From Paenibacillus thalictri (GTDB lineage: Bacteria > Bacillota > Bacilli > Paenibacillales > NBRC-103111): a stretch of DNA of 64,000 bases. Made by a program: the position numbers and the translations under genes. Positions 54,436 through 63,553 of this stretch are shown here, in pieces. The DNA is taken from the NCBI RefSeq assembly GCF_004307995.1, contig NZ_SIRE01000033.1, forward strand, positions 1 through 64,000. Reading direction: 5' to 3'. Within the stretch, counting starts at the first letter, position 1, and every line of letters begins with the position of its first letter. The notes under the pieces were generated by a model that saw nothing but the letters and a program-made list of their open reading frames with translations, was not told the DNA's origin and ran no database searches.

Positions 54436-55355
54436 TTGCGATTATTGGAGCTGGGGCCATGGGAGGCATGCTTGCGGCAAAGCTGTCCGCCGCAGGTAAA
54501 AAGGTTGTATTAGTCGATGTATCGGCCAGTTTGGTTGAACAAATTCAAGGTCAAGGACTTGTTGTTGATACGAAAAATATCGGAACGGAAACGTATCGCA
54601 TTGAGGCGGCGACAGAACCCGGAGGTCTGGGTCAAGCCGAGGCGGTATTTTTCTTTGTCAAGGCGCAGCATACAGCTTCCGCAGCTGAACTTGCGAAACC
54701 TTTGGTCGGACCCGATACGACTGTTGTCAGCTTGCAAAATGGTTGGGGTAATGCGGATGTATTAGCCGAAGTGTTTCCTTCGGAGCAAATTGTAGTTGGC
54801 GTTACCTACCATAGCGCAACGGTAGTCGGGTTGGGGCACGTTGCTCATACCGGTTTTGGAGCTACTTATGTTGGGCCTTATATTGACGGAGCGAGTCTGC
54901 AAAAAGCGGAAGAAATCGGAGGCTGGCTGGGCGCATCCGATATGGATGTCACCGTAACCCCGCAGGTCAAGACGGAAATTTGGAAGAAGCTGATCCTCAA
55001 TGCGGTAACGCTGCCGACCTCGGCACTGACAGGTCTATGTGCAGGCGCTCAGGGAGAAGAAGGAGATCTTCTCGAGCTGCTCGATGCGATTACGGCGGAG
55101 TCTGTTGCCGTTGCCCGGGCTCAAGGTTACGATATTACCTTGGAAGAAAGAGTGGACCGGATTCATACGATACTGAACAATGCAGGCAAAGGCAAATCTT
55201 CGATGCTGCAGGATGCGGAAGCACGTAGAAAAACAGAGATCGAAGTCATTAACGGCGCTGTCGTCAAAGCAGCGAAAAAGGCCGGTGTTCCCGTCCCATT
55301 AAATACGGCTATGGTTGCTCTGATTCACGGCATGGAGAGAGGATGGAGACAATGA
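54432..55355 (+). CDS. Ketopantoate-reductase-family (PanE/ApbA) oxidoreductase
   Basis: A 307-residue NADP-type reductase: Rossmann motif IGAGAMGGMLAAKLSAAG, FVKAQHTASAAE, SLQNGWGN, and catalytic Lys in VKTEIWKKLILNAVTLPTSA; C-terminal domain with SSMLQDAEARRKTEIEVING. Sequence is that of 2-dehydropantoate 2-reductase. However, its place inside an acid-sugar operon suggests it oxidises or reduces a 2-keto-acid or hydroxy acid of that pathway instead. Start ATG overlaps the kinase stop. Confidence 0.88.
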   Translation: MIAIIGAGAMGGMLAAKLSAAGKKVVLVDVSASLVEQIQGQGLVVDTKNIGTETYRIEAATEPGGLGQAEAVFFFVKAQHTASAAELAKPLVGPDTTVVSLQNGWGNADVLAEVFPSEQIVVGVTYHSATVVGLGHVAHTGFGATYVGPYIDGASLQKAEEIGGWLGASDMDVTVTPQVKTEIWKKLILNAVTLPTSALTGLCAGAQGEEGDLLELLDAITAESVAVARAQGYDITLEERVDRIHTILNNAGKGKSSMLQDAEARRKTEIEVINGAVVKAAKKAGVPVPLNTAMVALIHGMERGWRQ

Positions 55356-56137
55356 CCACACACATTCGCTTTTTAGGTATGGCAGGTTATGAAATTGTAA
55401 GTCCTACGCACCGTATTTTAATTGACCCTTTCTTAACCGGGAATCCCTCAGCGCCTATGTCCCATGAGGATGTGGAGAAACCCGATGTCATTCTCGTTAC
55501 GCACGCTGCGTACGATCATTTGGGAGATGCTCCCGCTATTGCCAAGCGGACTGGCGCTCCCGTGGTCTGCGGGGGAGATGTGAAGGCGGTATTGTTGGAG
55601 CACGGAATACCGCATACGCAGATTCAACCGACCGTTTGGGGGATTGTCGTCGAGGTGGGGGGCGTTATTGTCCGTCCCGTAGAAAGCCATCACTGGTCCC
55701 AGACGCAACTGCAGAATGGACAATATGTATCGGGCGTTCCAATGGGATTTATTATCGAACCTGAGCCGGGAATGAGGATTTATCATTGCGGGGATACGGC
55801 GATTTTTGGCGACATGAAATTAATTCGCCAGCTGTATCAACCGACCATCGGACTCATGGGTTGTGCCAACGGTCAGGAGCTGCTAAGAAGAGCCCAGTTC
55901 CCCGGCAAGCTTTTGACGGGCGAAATGTCTCCGCGTGAAGCGGGTTTGGCTTCGGAGTTTCTTGGCTTAAAGCTGGCTATCGCATCACATTATTTGAACC
56001 TGCAGGACGAGACGGAACTACGGGAAGTAACTGAATTCATTGCGGCCGTTCACGAATTCGATACCAGCGGCACGAGAAAAGCAATATCTATGGAACCAGG
56101 TGAGGTTTTGGAGCTCCATAGCGACCAATTTGTGTGA
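55352..56137 (+). CDS. MBL-fold metallo-hydrolase with an altered HxHxDH motif
   Basis: A 261-residue metallo-beta-lactamase-fold protein, UlaG/UPF0173-like. It reads IRFLGMAGYEIVSPTHRILIDPFLTG, then VTHAAYDHLGDA where most relatives read T-H-x-H-x-D-H. The second His is Ala, so a two-metal site would be incomplete. Later ligand-type residues remain (VESHHWSQ, YHCGDTAIFGDM, ASHYLN). A lactonase or acyl-hydrolase role suits an acid-sugar pathway. ATG 55352 overlaps the preceding TGA; ATG 55343 is an alternative. Confidence 0.8.
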   Translation: MTTHIRFLGMAGYEIVSPTHRILIDPFLTGNPSAPMSHEDVEKPDVILVTHAAYDHLGDAPAIAKRTGAPVVCGGDVKAVLLEHGIPHTQIQPTVWGIVVEVGGVIVRPVESHHWSQTQLQNGQYVSGVPMGFIIEPEPGMRIYHCGDTAIFGDMKLIRQLYQPTIGLMGCANGQELLRRAQFPGKLLTGEMSPREAGLASEFLGLKLAIASHYLNLQDETELREVTEFIAAVHEFDTSGTRKAISMEPGEVLELHSDQFV

Positions 56138-56147
56138 GGAGAAGGCT

Positions 56148-56981
56148 ATGAGATTAGTTAGCTTTGCAGCGGAAGGACAAACCCGAGTAGGCTTAAAAAC
56201 GGATGCAGGCGTCTTTGACACAGGGTATCTAAATATGATCGACTTGATTCAAGCAGGTGAAGCAGGTTTGCAGGCTGTGCGAAAGGCGGAGCCGCTTAAC
56301 AAGGTCGTCACCAATTATGAGCTGTTGGCGCCATTAACGGCACCGGGAAAAATATTGTGCAGCGGCATTAATTATTCCAGCCATAAGCAGGAAAATCCGA
56401 ATGCGGTGTTTCCCAAAAAGCCCTCCTTTTTCTCGAAGCTGCCCAGCTCCATTATTGGTCCGAATCAGGCCATTGTTCTTCCTGAGCCGGAAAGCCAAGT
56501 AGACTACGAAGTTGAGCTGGCGCTTGTGATTGGCAGAACAGCAAAACATGTCGCTAGAGAACACGCTCTCGATTATGTGTTTGGTTATACCATTTGCAAC
56601 GATGTCAGCGGCCGTGACTTGCAGTTCCAATTGCAGCATGAAACGATTGGCAAAGGGATTGATTCATTTTGCCCGCTTGGACCGGAGATTGTATTGACCG
56701 ATGAGATTCCGAACCCCGCAGAACTACACGTCAGCAGCTATGTGAATGGGGAGTTGCGTCAATCGTCATCAACGTCGGATATGCTATTTGATATCCCTGA
56801 GCTGATTCGTTTTGTCACACAATATTTGACCTTATATCCCGGTGATGTCATTACAACAGGCACCCCTGCCGGATGTGGGACTTTCCGGGTTCCTCCTGTC
56901 TTCTTGAAGGCTGGGGATGTAGTGGAAGTATGCGTTGACCGCATCGGAAGGCTGGTGAACCCTGTCGTATCGGGGTGGTGA
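56148..56981 (+). CDS. Fumarylacetoacetate-hydrolase-family protein
   Basis: A 277-residue FAH-domain enzyme. Metal-binding acidic residues lie in VDYEVELALVIGRTAKHV; the fold motifs FGYTICNDVSGRDLQF, LTDEIPNP and VITTGTPAGCGTFRVPP are all present. Family members hydrolyse, decarboxylate or dehydrate 2-keto acids and acylpyruvates. Here it could act on a 2-keto-3-deoxy sugar acid. GAGGAGAAGGCT directly precedes ATG 56148, 10 bp after the MBL gene. A terminator follows. Confidence 0.9.
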   Translation: MRLVSFAAEGQTRVGLKTDAGVFDTGYLNMIDLIQAGEAGLQAVRKAEPLNKVVTNYELLAPLTAPGKILCSGINYSSHKQENPNAVFPKKPSFFSKLPSSIIGPNQAIVLPEPESQVDYEVELALVIGRTAKHVAREHALDYVFGYTICNDVSGRDLQFQLQHETIGKGIDSFCPLGPEIVLTDEIPNPAELHVSSYVNGELRQSSSTSDMLFDIPELIRFVTQYLTLYPGDVITTGTPAGCGTFRVPPVFLKAGDVVEVCVDRIGRLVNPVVSGW

Positions 56982-56994
56982 CAACGTGCAAATA

Positions 56995-57035
56995 GACTCG
57001 CCGTTCCATAGGAACGGTGAGTCCTGCCTTTTCTT
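56995..57035 (+). terminator. Rho-independent terminator
   Basis: GACTC-G-CCGTTCC pairs with GGAACGG-T-GAGTC around ATA (56995-57023), followed by CTGCCTTTTCTTC. The following two genes may rely on read-through or an unseen promoter. Confidence 0.75.
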
Positions 57036-57069
57036 CAGCACTTAAATAACGAAAGTGAGGCATAATATC

Positions 57070-58107
57070 ATGTGGAAGGTAGGCGTAATTGGTACGGGGT
57101 ATTGGTCCGAGAAGCATTTGAAAGCTTGGCAGCGTATACCGAATGCAAGTATTCAAGCGCTGTGTAACCGCAGCAAAGATAAGCTAGTGCAAAAAGCGGA
57201 GCAATTTGACGTCAGCACGCAAAATCTGTTTACATCGCTTGATGAGATGCTGGCAAAAGCAGATATCGATATTGTGGATATCATCACCGGACCGGAGACA
57301 CATTTGGAATTTGTCACAAAGGCGGCTCAAGCGGGCAAGCACATTTTATGTCAAAAGCCGTTTGCTGTTTCTCTTGAAGAAGCGGAACAAATGGTTGCTG
57401 TGGCTGAGGCCAATGGCGTTAAGCTGATGGTTACGGAAAACTGGCGTTGGCTCCAGCCATTTCAAGCAATTAAAAAAGTGCTTGATTCAGATTGCCTTGG
57501 GGCCGTCCAGACGGCCAGATATCATCACTCGGATTTCTTCACGACACGTATGTCACCTGATCGGACGCTTCCGCAGCCATTTTTGACCCGAATGCCGCAA
57601 TTAATTTTCTACGAGATGGGTGTGCATTGGTTCGATACGTGGAGATTTCTGTTTGGAGAGCCGAAGCGTCTTTATGCAGAACTAAAAACAAGCAGTCCTT
57701 ATATCGTAGGGGAAGACACAGGGATTGTTACCCTGGGGTACGACGATTTTTTTGGATTTTTGGATATGAGTTGGGCCACGCGCAGGGAGCTTACGGGGCC
57801 ATTGGAGCAAGACACTGTGCTGGCTCACCATAAAGAGTCGTTTGTGATCGATGGAACGTTAGCCACGTTAAAATGGACCGCCGACGGGCAAATTATCGTG
57901 ATTGATAATCAAGGCCAGCACAAAATGATTGCCGAGACGACAGAACTGGACCATGAGGAAAGTCATTATCGTCTGCAAAGCCATTTTATCGAGTGTCTTC
58001 ATACAGGCAAGCCATTCCAGACAAGCGGGGCAGATAACTTGAAGACGCTGCGCCTGGCATTTGCAACTTATCAAAGTTCGAAAGAGCAAAGAGCGATACA
58101 ATTTTAA
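57070..58107 (+). CDS. Gfo/Idh/MocA-family oxidoreductase
   Basis: A 345-residue dehydrogenase: Rossmann motif VGVIGTGYWSEKHLKAWQRI, CQKPFAVSLEEAEQMV (variant of EKP), and the substrate domain with YEMGVHWFDTWRFLFGEPKR. ATG 57070 is chosen over the upstream ATG 57055 because the Rossmann fold begins there and GTGAGG is about 10 nt away. Paired with the polyol dehydrogenase downstream. The two could feed or complete the acid-sugar pathway. Confidence 0.88.
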   Translation: MWKVGVIGTGYWSEKHLKAWQRIPNASIQALCNRSKDKLVQKAEQFDVSTQNLFTSLDEMLAKADIDIVDIITGPETHLEFVTKAAQAGKHILCQKPFAVSLEEAEQMVAVAEANGVKLMVTENWRWLQPFQAIKKVLDSDCLGAVQTARYHHSDFFTTRMSPDRTLPQPFLTRMPQLIFYEMGVHWFDTWRFLFGEPKRLYAELKTSSPYIVGEDTGIVTLGYDDFFGFLDMSWATRRELTGPLEQDTVLAHHKESFVIDGTLATLKWTADGQIIVIDNQGQHKMIAETTELDHEESHYRLQSHFIECLHTGKPFQTSGADNLKTLRLAFATYQSSKEQRAIQF

Positions 58108-58145
58108 TACATACCGGTACTAAGATGGAAAGCGGGGAGTGTTTA

Positions 58146-59177
58146 ATGAAGGCAGCTGTGATGACGGCACCATACAAAATCGGTATTCAGGAAGTGGAAA
58201 AGCCTGTTCCTAAGGGAAACGAGGTTTTGGTTCGAATGAAAGCCGCCGGCATATGCGGAGGCGATATTCATTTCTACGACGGAAGTCATCCTTATGCGCA
58301 GTATCCGCAAATTTTCGGTCATGAGTTATGCGGCATTATTGAAGCTGTCGGTGCTGAGGTGACACGATGGGCTGTTGGGGACCGGGTTGTTATTGAGCCG
58401 GCGATACCATGTGGAACCTGTTATTCATGCCGCATTGGCAAATATAATTGTTGTCCCCGCATCGATATGATCGGCGGCTGGCGTCCGGGCGGCTTCGCGG
58501 AATATGTGACAGCGCCTGAAGCCTACGTGCACGGGATCCCGAATGATATGCCCTTTGAAATTGGCGCATTATGCGAGCCGTTCAGTATCGGCGCTCAAGT
58601 TGTAAGCCGCGCGGAAGTTCAGGATGGCGCAACCGTTGCTATTCTCGGGATGGGACCGATCGGATTAACCATCTTACTCTTATTGAAGAAAATGTACAAT
58701 GTCAAAGTATTTGTCGTAGATGTCATTGCCGATCGACTGGAGCAAGCACGTCTGTTTGGAGCCGATGTGCTGATCAATCCTAAGGAAACGGATACCATCA
58801 AGTCAATTGAAGAGCTCACGGATGGCGAGGGAGCTAACATTGTCATCGAAAGCGCAGGCTTAAGATTAACGATGGAGCAAACCATCGAATTGGTTAGTCC
58901 AGGCGGCCGCATTGTCATTGTTGGACTTACGGGGGACCAAGTGACATTTCCAGGTGTCCTTTTTACGAAAAAAGAGGTGGAAATTTACGGCAGCCGCAAC
59001 AATGTAAACAAGTTCCCGGACGTCATTCGTTTTCTGCATGAACATCAAGATATCGCAAGGCAATATATAACCCGCACTATGCCTTTCTCTGATATTGCCG
59101 AGGCGCTGCATCTTGCTAAAAGCAACCCGCATGAAATCAACAAAATTGTTTTGAATTATGATGAAGAGAAACGCTGA
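58146..59177 (+). CDS. Zinc-dependent medium-chain alcohol/polyol dehydrogenase
   Basis: A 343-residue MDR protein of the sorbitol/threonine dehydrogenase group. Catalytic zinc ligands are in AGICGGDIHFYDGS (Cys), FGHELCGIIEAVG (His-Glu); the structural zinc loop is CGTCYSCRIGKYNCC; NAD fold GMGPIGLTILLLLK. It oxidises a polyol or sugar acid C-OH to a ketone. GGGGAGTG precedes ATG 58146. Last gene of the forward block; a bidirectional terminator separates it from the converging AraC gene. Confidence 0.92.
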   Translation: MKAAVMTAPYKIGIQEVEKPVPKGNEVLVRMKAAGICGGDIHFYDGSHPYAQYPQIFGHELCGIIEAVGAEVTRWAVGDRVVIEPAIPCGTCYSCRIGKYNCCPRIDMIGGWRPGGFAEYVTAPEAYVHGIPNDMPFEIGALCEPFSIGAQVVSRAEVQDGATVAILGMGPIGLTILLLLKKMYNVKVFVVDVIADRLEQARLFGADVLINPKETDTIKSIEELTDGEGANIVIESAGLRLTMEQTIELVSPGGRIVIVGLTGDQVTFPGVLFTKKEVEIYGSRNNVNKFPDVIRFLHEHQDIARQYITRTMPFSDIAEALHLAKSNPHEINKIVLNYDEEKR

Positions 59178-59184
59178 GTAAACC

Positions 59185-59232
59185 AAAAAGAGCTGCCGGT
59201 TCGATCGATACATGATCTGGCAGCTCTTTTAT
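59185..59232. terminator. Bidirectional terminator between convergent genes
   Basis: AAAAAGAGCTGCC (from 59185) pairs with GGCAGCTCTTTT (from 59219); A and T tracts on each side serve both strands. Confidence 0.85.
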
Positions 59233-59252
59233 ATATGGTAAACAAACTATTT

Positions 59253-61457
59253 TTACCGCAAGTCGGCCCTTTTTTGCTCACGGTATTGGGCTGGAGAAAT
59301 GCCGTAACGCTTTTTGAATAAGGTATAAAAATAATTCGTGTTGAGCATGCCGATGCTTTCGCTGATTACAGCCATCGACTCATCGGTTTCTATGAGCAGA
59401 GCACACGCTTTGTCCAGACGCAAATTTTTAAGCATGTCGTGAAACGATACGGCATAGTAGGTTTTGAACTGCTTACGCAAATAGCCAGGCGAAATATGGA
59501 TTGCTTCAGCTGCAAGCTCAAGCGATAAGTTAGGATCATGATAATGTTCCTCCAGGTAATCCTTTACCTTCTCGAGGTTGTCCGACATACGCAGGTTTTG
59601 CTTCTGTTCCAGTAAATCGCAAATTCTATCGCAATAATCAAGCAGCTCTTTCTCAATGGCATCCAGAGTTTCCAGCTTGGACAAATAAGCAAGCCTTTCA
59701 TAATAATACGACGAGTCCGAACTTACATGAATCACGGTGCCTTCAAATTCCTTCAATATCGATAAGAGCAGCTGATGGGAGTAGGTTAGCGCATGGAAAT
59801 ATTCCGTTGACTCGATCGATTTCATAAACTTTCGAATTTGCCCGTGTACGGAAGAGCGATCTTCCAGTTTGATGAATTCAATTAAATTCTTCTCAATGAT
59901 CGCCGGATATTTAAAAGAATGCTGCGTAGCACGTTGGGTAATCATCTTACCATCAATAATGCTGTTATGCCCATAAAAAAAGCGGTATTCACTTCTCTTC
60001 AGAGCCGAATGATAAGATGAAGCAATGTGATCCGCCTTCTGCACCGAATCACCGATGGCTACGGTAATTGTAATTTTGAAATATTGCTGAATGACTTCCT
60101 GGATTTCCTTCAGCGTCAGGATCACTGTGTCCGGCATGGCTGCGGAAGCGGTTCCCGCCAGGATACCCACCTCGTCATTTTCAATGACTACAGGGTTAGG
60201 AGCCGCATAATGACGCTCTAACAATTCGGCGGCAATGTTGCAGATCGCAAAGCGGATCAGAGCTTGATCTTTCGGCGGATGCACCTGTTCGAACCGCTGA
60301 ACATCATCGATATGAAGCAAAAAAATGAGATAATACGGGCTGTCCAGTTGTAAAGAGTTATCGCTTAGCATGTTGTCCGACAGCTGCATGTCGTTCCATG
60401 GCTCCTTCATGAGCTGCCTCAGCACGTTATGCTTTAAGAAAGGCTGGGTGCTTTGCATCTGGTGTCTTAATTTCCACATCAGACTGCGGATCGGAGTGTA
60501 GATGTTGGACGTAATCCAGAACGAAAGCGCAAAGCCAAGCATAATCATCGTTGCCGCAATGACAAGGGTTACATTTTTAAGCGTATTGGTTTGAGGAATA
60601 ACTTCAATGTAAGGACGGATGCTGACAAAATACCATCCCAGCTGGGCCGATTTGACATAAGCAACCAGCTGTTTCTCACGATGAACCGTTTGCGTAAAAT
60701 ACCCGCTATTGTCTGAGGATTGCAAAATATGCTGCACATAAGGTTCGTTCGCCAGGCTTTGGTTGAACAAATCAGGATTCGAATGAGAAATGACACTCCC
60801 TTGCGAATTCATTACGAATATTTGACCTTTAGGCGAGTTCATATATTGCTGCAGCACATTGCGGAAATATTGCTCATCCAAATTAATAATCAGCGCGCTT
60901 GTCGTAGATTTGGCAAACGTTGCATTCGGATAAAACACAAAGGTAAGAACCCGGTACAATTCATTGCCGTTTTTTACTTCCCGGGAGAACATTTGGAATT
61001 TCCTATCGACCTGTCCGTTTTTTAAAGCTTGAAGTATGTCTTTATCACTATCGTAAGGAAGGCCTAATGTATTGATGTAGTGGTCGATCTTACCATTATA
61101 AACACCAATATATTTCAGAAACGGATAAACGGAATTTATATTTTTTAACGTCAAATAGGCTTTGTAATCTCGAATCGGATCGTCTTGCTCCGTGGATAAC
61201 AGCATATTGTTAACGTTGTTATCATTCAAAAGCTGATTGCTTACATAATACACCTGGTTGTTCGTATTGTCCGCTGTCGTACTGGTCTGCGTCAGCATGG
61301 ACTGCATCATTTCGCTGATCTCTTTGGTGGTGCTGGACGAGAAATAGAAATAAAGTACGCTGCCGATCAGGAACACCATGATGGAAACGAGCAGCAAATA
61401 CGAAATTAGCAATCTGCGGTATACGGGATAGTTTTTAATATCTTTTACGATGCTCAT
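59253..61457 (-). CDS. Membrane-anchored AraC-family regulator with extracellular Cache-type sensor
   Basis: A 734-residue relative of the 11412 protein. TM1 at about 14-34 (RLLISYLLLVSIMVFLIGSV), a dCache-like extracellular domain of about 250 residues (YIGVYNGKIDHYINTLGLPY, GQIFVMNSQGSVISHSNP), TM2 at about 292-314, a YesN-type middle region, and AraC HTH at about 635-730 (LSLELAAEAIHISPGYLRKQ, MAVISESIGMLNTNYFYTLF, GISPAQYREQ). It is divergent from the fourth ABC cassette across 246 bp and is its likely activator. Confidence 0.88.
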   Translation of the reverse strand: MSIVKDIKNYPVYRRLLISYLLLVSIMVFLIGSVLYFYFSSSTTKEISEMMQSMLTQTSTTADNTNNQVYYVSNQLLNDNNVNNMLLSTEQDDPIRDYKAYLTLKNINSVYPFLKYIGVYNGKIDHYINTLGLPYDSDKDILQALKNGQVDRKFQMFSREVKNGNELYRVLTFVFYPNATFAKSTTSALIINLDEQYFRNVLQQYMNSPKGQIFVMNSQGSVISHSNPDLFNQSLANEPYVQHILQSSDNSGYFTQTVHREKQLVAYVKSAQLGWYFVSIRPYIEVIPQTNTLKNVTLVIAATMIMLGFALSFWITSNIYTPIRSLMWKLRHQMQSTQPFLKHNVLRQLMKEPWNDMQLSDNMLSDNSLQLDSPYYLIFLLHIDDVQRFEQVHPPKDQALIRFAICNIAAELLERHYAAPNPVVIENDEVGILAGTASAAMPDTVILTLKEIQEVIQQYFKITITVAIGDSVQKADHIASSYHSALKRSEYRFFYGHNSIIDGKMITQRATQHSFKYPAIIEKNLIEFIKLEDRSSVHGQIRKFMKSIESTEYFHALTYSHQLLLSILKEFEGTVIHVSSDSSYYYERLAYLSKLETLDAIEKELLDYCDRICDLLEQKQNLRMSDNLEKVKDYLEEHYHDPNLSLELAAEAIHISPGYLRKQFKTYYAVSFHDMLKNLRLDKACALLIETDESMAVISESIGMLNTNYFYTLFKKRYGISPAQYREQKRADLR

Positions 61458-61703
61458 GACAGCGGGTATCCCCTTTCTTCTATTACATTAAAGCAAAAAA
61501 CAGTGCCACTCTACAATAGAAAAGCACAAAAATAAAGCTTTTGACACATTTTAAACAAAACGAAGCCCTTACTTTAATGGATGGGAGAGGATCAACATAT
61601 TCGATTTTCTCTCAATAGCTGAGAGATATCCCGTTTTTAAACTTTTCAAAAAAAGCCTTCCGTGGTCCAATAAGCTTATCGACACGAAAGGGGCTGCACA
61701 AAT

Positions 61704-62606
61704 GTGTGGAAAGACATCAGGCTTAATCCATTATCTTATCTTTTGATTTTGCCGGCAGCGTTGTATACGTTCATTTATGGTTACATGACGTTGCCGTATA
61801 TGCTCATCGCTTTTCAAAAATTTAATTATTCCAAAGGATTGTTCAGCAGCGATTGGATCGGATTTAAAAACTTTGATTTCTTCTTTCAATCCTCAAGAGC
61901 GGGTATGGTCACTTGGAATACAATCAAGCTGAACTTTTTGTTCGTCTTGTTTGGCACGTTAATGGCGATCGTCATGGCCATTCTGCTGAATGAAGCCCGT
62001 AAAATGATTTTCAAGCGGTTGGCTCAATCGGTGTTTTTGTTCCCGCATTTTTTATCGTGGGTTATTGTCAGCTATATGTTATACGGCATGTTCTCGGCAG
62101 ACTATGGAATAGTTAACAAAATCATCGCCGCATTCGGCGGAGATCCGGTGAATTGGTATTCCAGTCCAGGGCCTTGGACATGGATTCTCGTTATGATGAG
62201 CGTATGGAAGGAAACGGGCATGACAACGGTCATTTATTTAGCGGCGATCTCCGCTATGGACGAGAGTTTATACGAAGCGGCAAGAATGGATGGAGCCAAT
62301 CGGTGGCAGCAAATACGCAGCATTACGATTCCACTGTTGATCCCGACGGTTTCCATTCTGACACTGCTGGCGATAGGTAAAATATTTTATGCGGATTTTG
62401 GAATGATTTACGCCATTATCGGTGATAACGGACTTCTATATCCAACGACGGACGTAATTGACACGTTTGTATTCCGCACGATGCGCAACATTGACCCGTC
62501 TCAAGCCATGGCCGTCGGTTTATACCAATCCGTTGTAGGTTTTGTCTTGGTTTTAGCTTTTAACTGGATCGCCAAGAAAATCAATCCCGAAAATGCTGTT
62601 TTCTAG
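61704..62606 (+). CDS. LplB-type carbohydrate ABC transporter permease
   Basis: A 300-residue CUT1 permease: helix YLLILPAALYTFIYGYMTLP, then YMLIAFQKFNYSKGLFSS; EAA loop EAARMDGANRWQQIRSITIP. GTG 61704 opens MWKDIRLNP; an overlapping ATG 61702 is out of frame. AAAGGGG lies about 12 nt upstream. First gene of the fourth cassette. Confidence 0.9.
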   Translation: MWKDIRLNPLSYLLILPAALYTFIYGYMTLPYMLIAFQKFNYSKGLFSSDWIGFKNFDFFFQSSRAGMVTWNTIKLNFLFVLFGTLMAIVMAILLNEARKMIFKRLAQSVFLFPHFLSWVIVSYMLYGMFSADYGIVNKIIAAFGGDPVNWYSSPGPWTWILVMMSVWKETGMTTVIYLAAISAMDESLYEAARMDGANRWQQIRSITIPLLIPTVSILTLLAIGKIFYADFGMIYAIIGDNGLLYPTTDVIDTFVFRTMRNIDPSQAMAVGLYQSVVGFVLVLAFNWIAKKINPENAVF

Positions 62607-62617
62607 GAGACATGATC

Positions 62618-63490
62618 ATGAAGAGTAAAATAAAGTGGTTTGACGTTGCCAACTATACGTTTCTTACATTATTCAGTCTGTTCTGCTTCTTGCCTATACT
62701 GTTGGTGCTCATCGTATCGATCACGGATGAAGGCTCGATCGCAAAGCACGGCTACAGCCTTTTTCCGGAGAAGTTTTCTCTCGAAGCTTACAGATTAGCT
62801 TTCGACGGCAATGGCCAACTGCTGAACAGCTATTTTATTTCCATTCTTGTTACAGTCGTAGGCACGGTGCTCGCTGTCATCATTACAGGGATGGCCGCGT
62901 TTACGCTTGCCAACCGACAGGTGAAGTACCGCAACCAATTATCGCTCTTCTTCTTTATTACGATGGTGTTCAACACGGGGCTTGTCCCATGGTACTTGGT
63001 CAGTCATTCGCTGGGTTTGACGAATAATCTGTTTGCTCTCATTATTCCGTCGCTTATTTTTAATCCGTTTAACCTGTTCCTGGTGCGTAATTTCATGAAC
63101 GGTATTCCGGAAGCATTAATGGAGTCTGCCAAAATCGACGGTGCCGGCGAGTTTCTTATCGCTTTCCGGATTTATTTTCCATTATCCGTGCCGGTGCTTG
63201 CTACGGTTGCGCTGTTCTACGGGCTGGCTTATTGGAACAACTGGTTTAATGCCATCATGCTGGTGGATAAAGAGAATTTATACCCGCTTCAATATTTGTT
63301 GTTTAAGCTCAACTCGGAGCTTAACATGCTGAACCAAATGACGGGGATGTACGGCGGGACAACCAAACCGCCAACGGAATCGTTTAAGATGGCTATAGCT
63401 ATCATTACGATCGGACCTATCGTATTTTTGTATCCGTTCCTGCAGCGTTTTTTTATCAAAGGATTAATCGTAGGATCAGTTAAAGGTTAA
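62618..63490 (+). CDS. YtcP-type carbohydrate ABC transporter permease
   Basis: A 290-residue partner permease: FLTLFSLFCFLPILLVLIVS, TMVFNTGLVPWYLVSHSLGL, EAA loop ESAKIDGAGEFLIAFRIYFP and the end PFLQRFFIKGLIVGSVKG. AGGAG gives the right spacing to ATG 62618; ATG 62612 is possible. Eleven bases after the first permease. Confidence 0.9.
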   Translation: MKSKIKWFDVANYTFLTLFSLFCFLPILLVLIVSITDEGSIAKHGYSLFPEKFSLEAYRLAFDGNGQLLNSYFISILVTVVGTVLAVIITGMAAFTLANRQVKYRNQLSLFFFITMVFNTGLVPWYLVSHSLGLTNNLFALIIPSLIFNPFNLFLVRNFMNGIPEALMESAKIDGAGEFLIAFRIYFPLSVPVLATVALFYGLAYWNNWFNAIMLVDKENLYPLQYLLFKLNSELNMLNQMTGMYGGTTKPPTESFKMAIAIITIGPIVFLYPFLQRFFIKGLIVGSVKG

Positions 63491-63553
63491 TTATTTTCCT
63501 TTGTAATTTGAAGGATTTTAATAAATAATAAAAGGGTAACAGGAGGGGTTCAC

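Noticed and set aside
61551-61580. TTGACA upstream of the fourth ABC cassette as a promoter
   Set aside because: No acceptable -10 hexamer lies 16-18 bp downstream.
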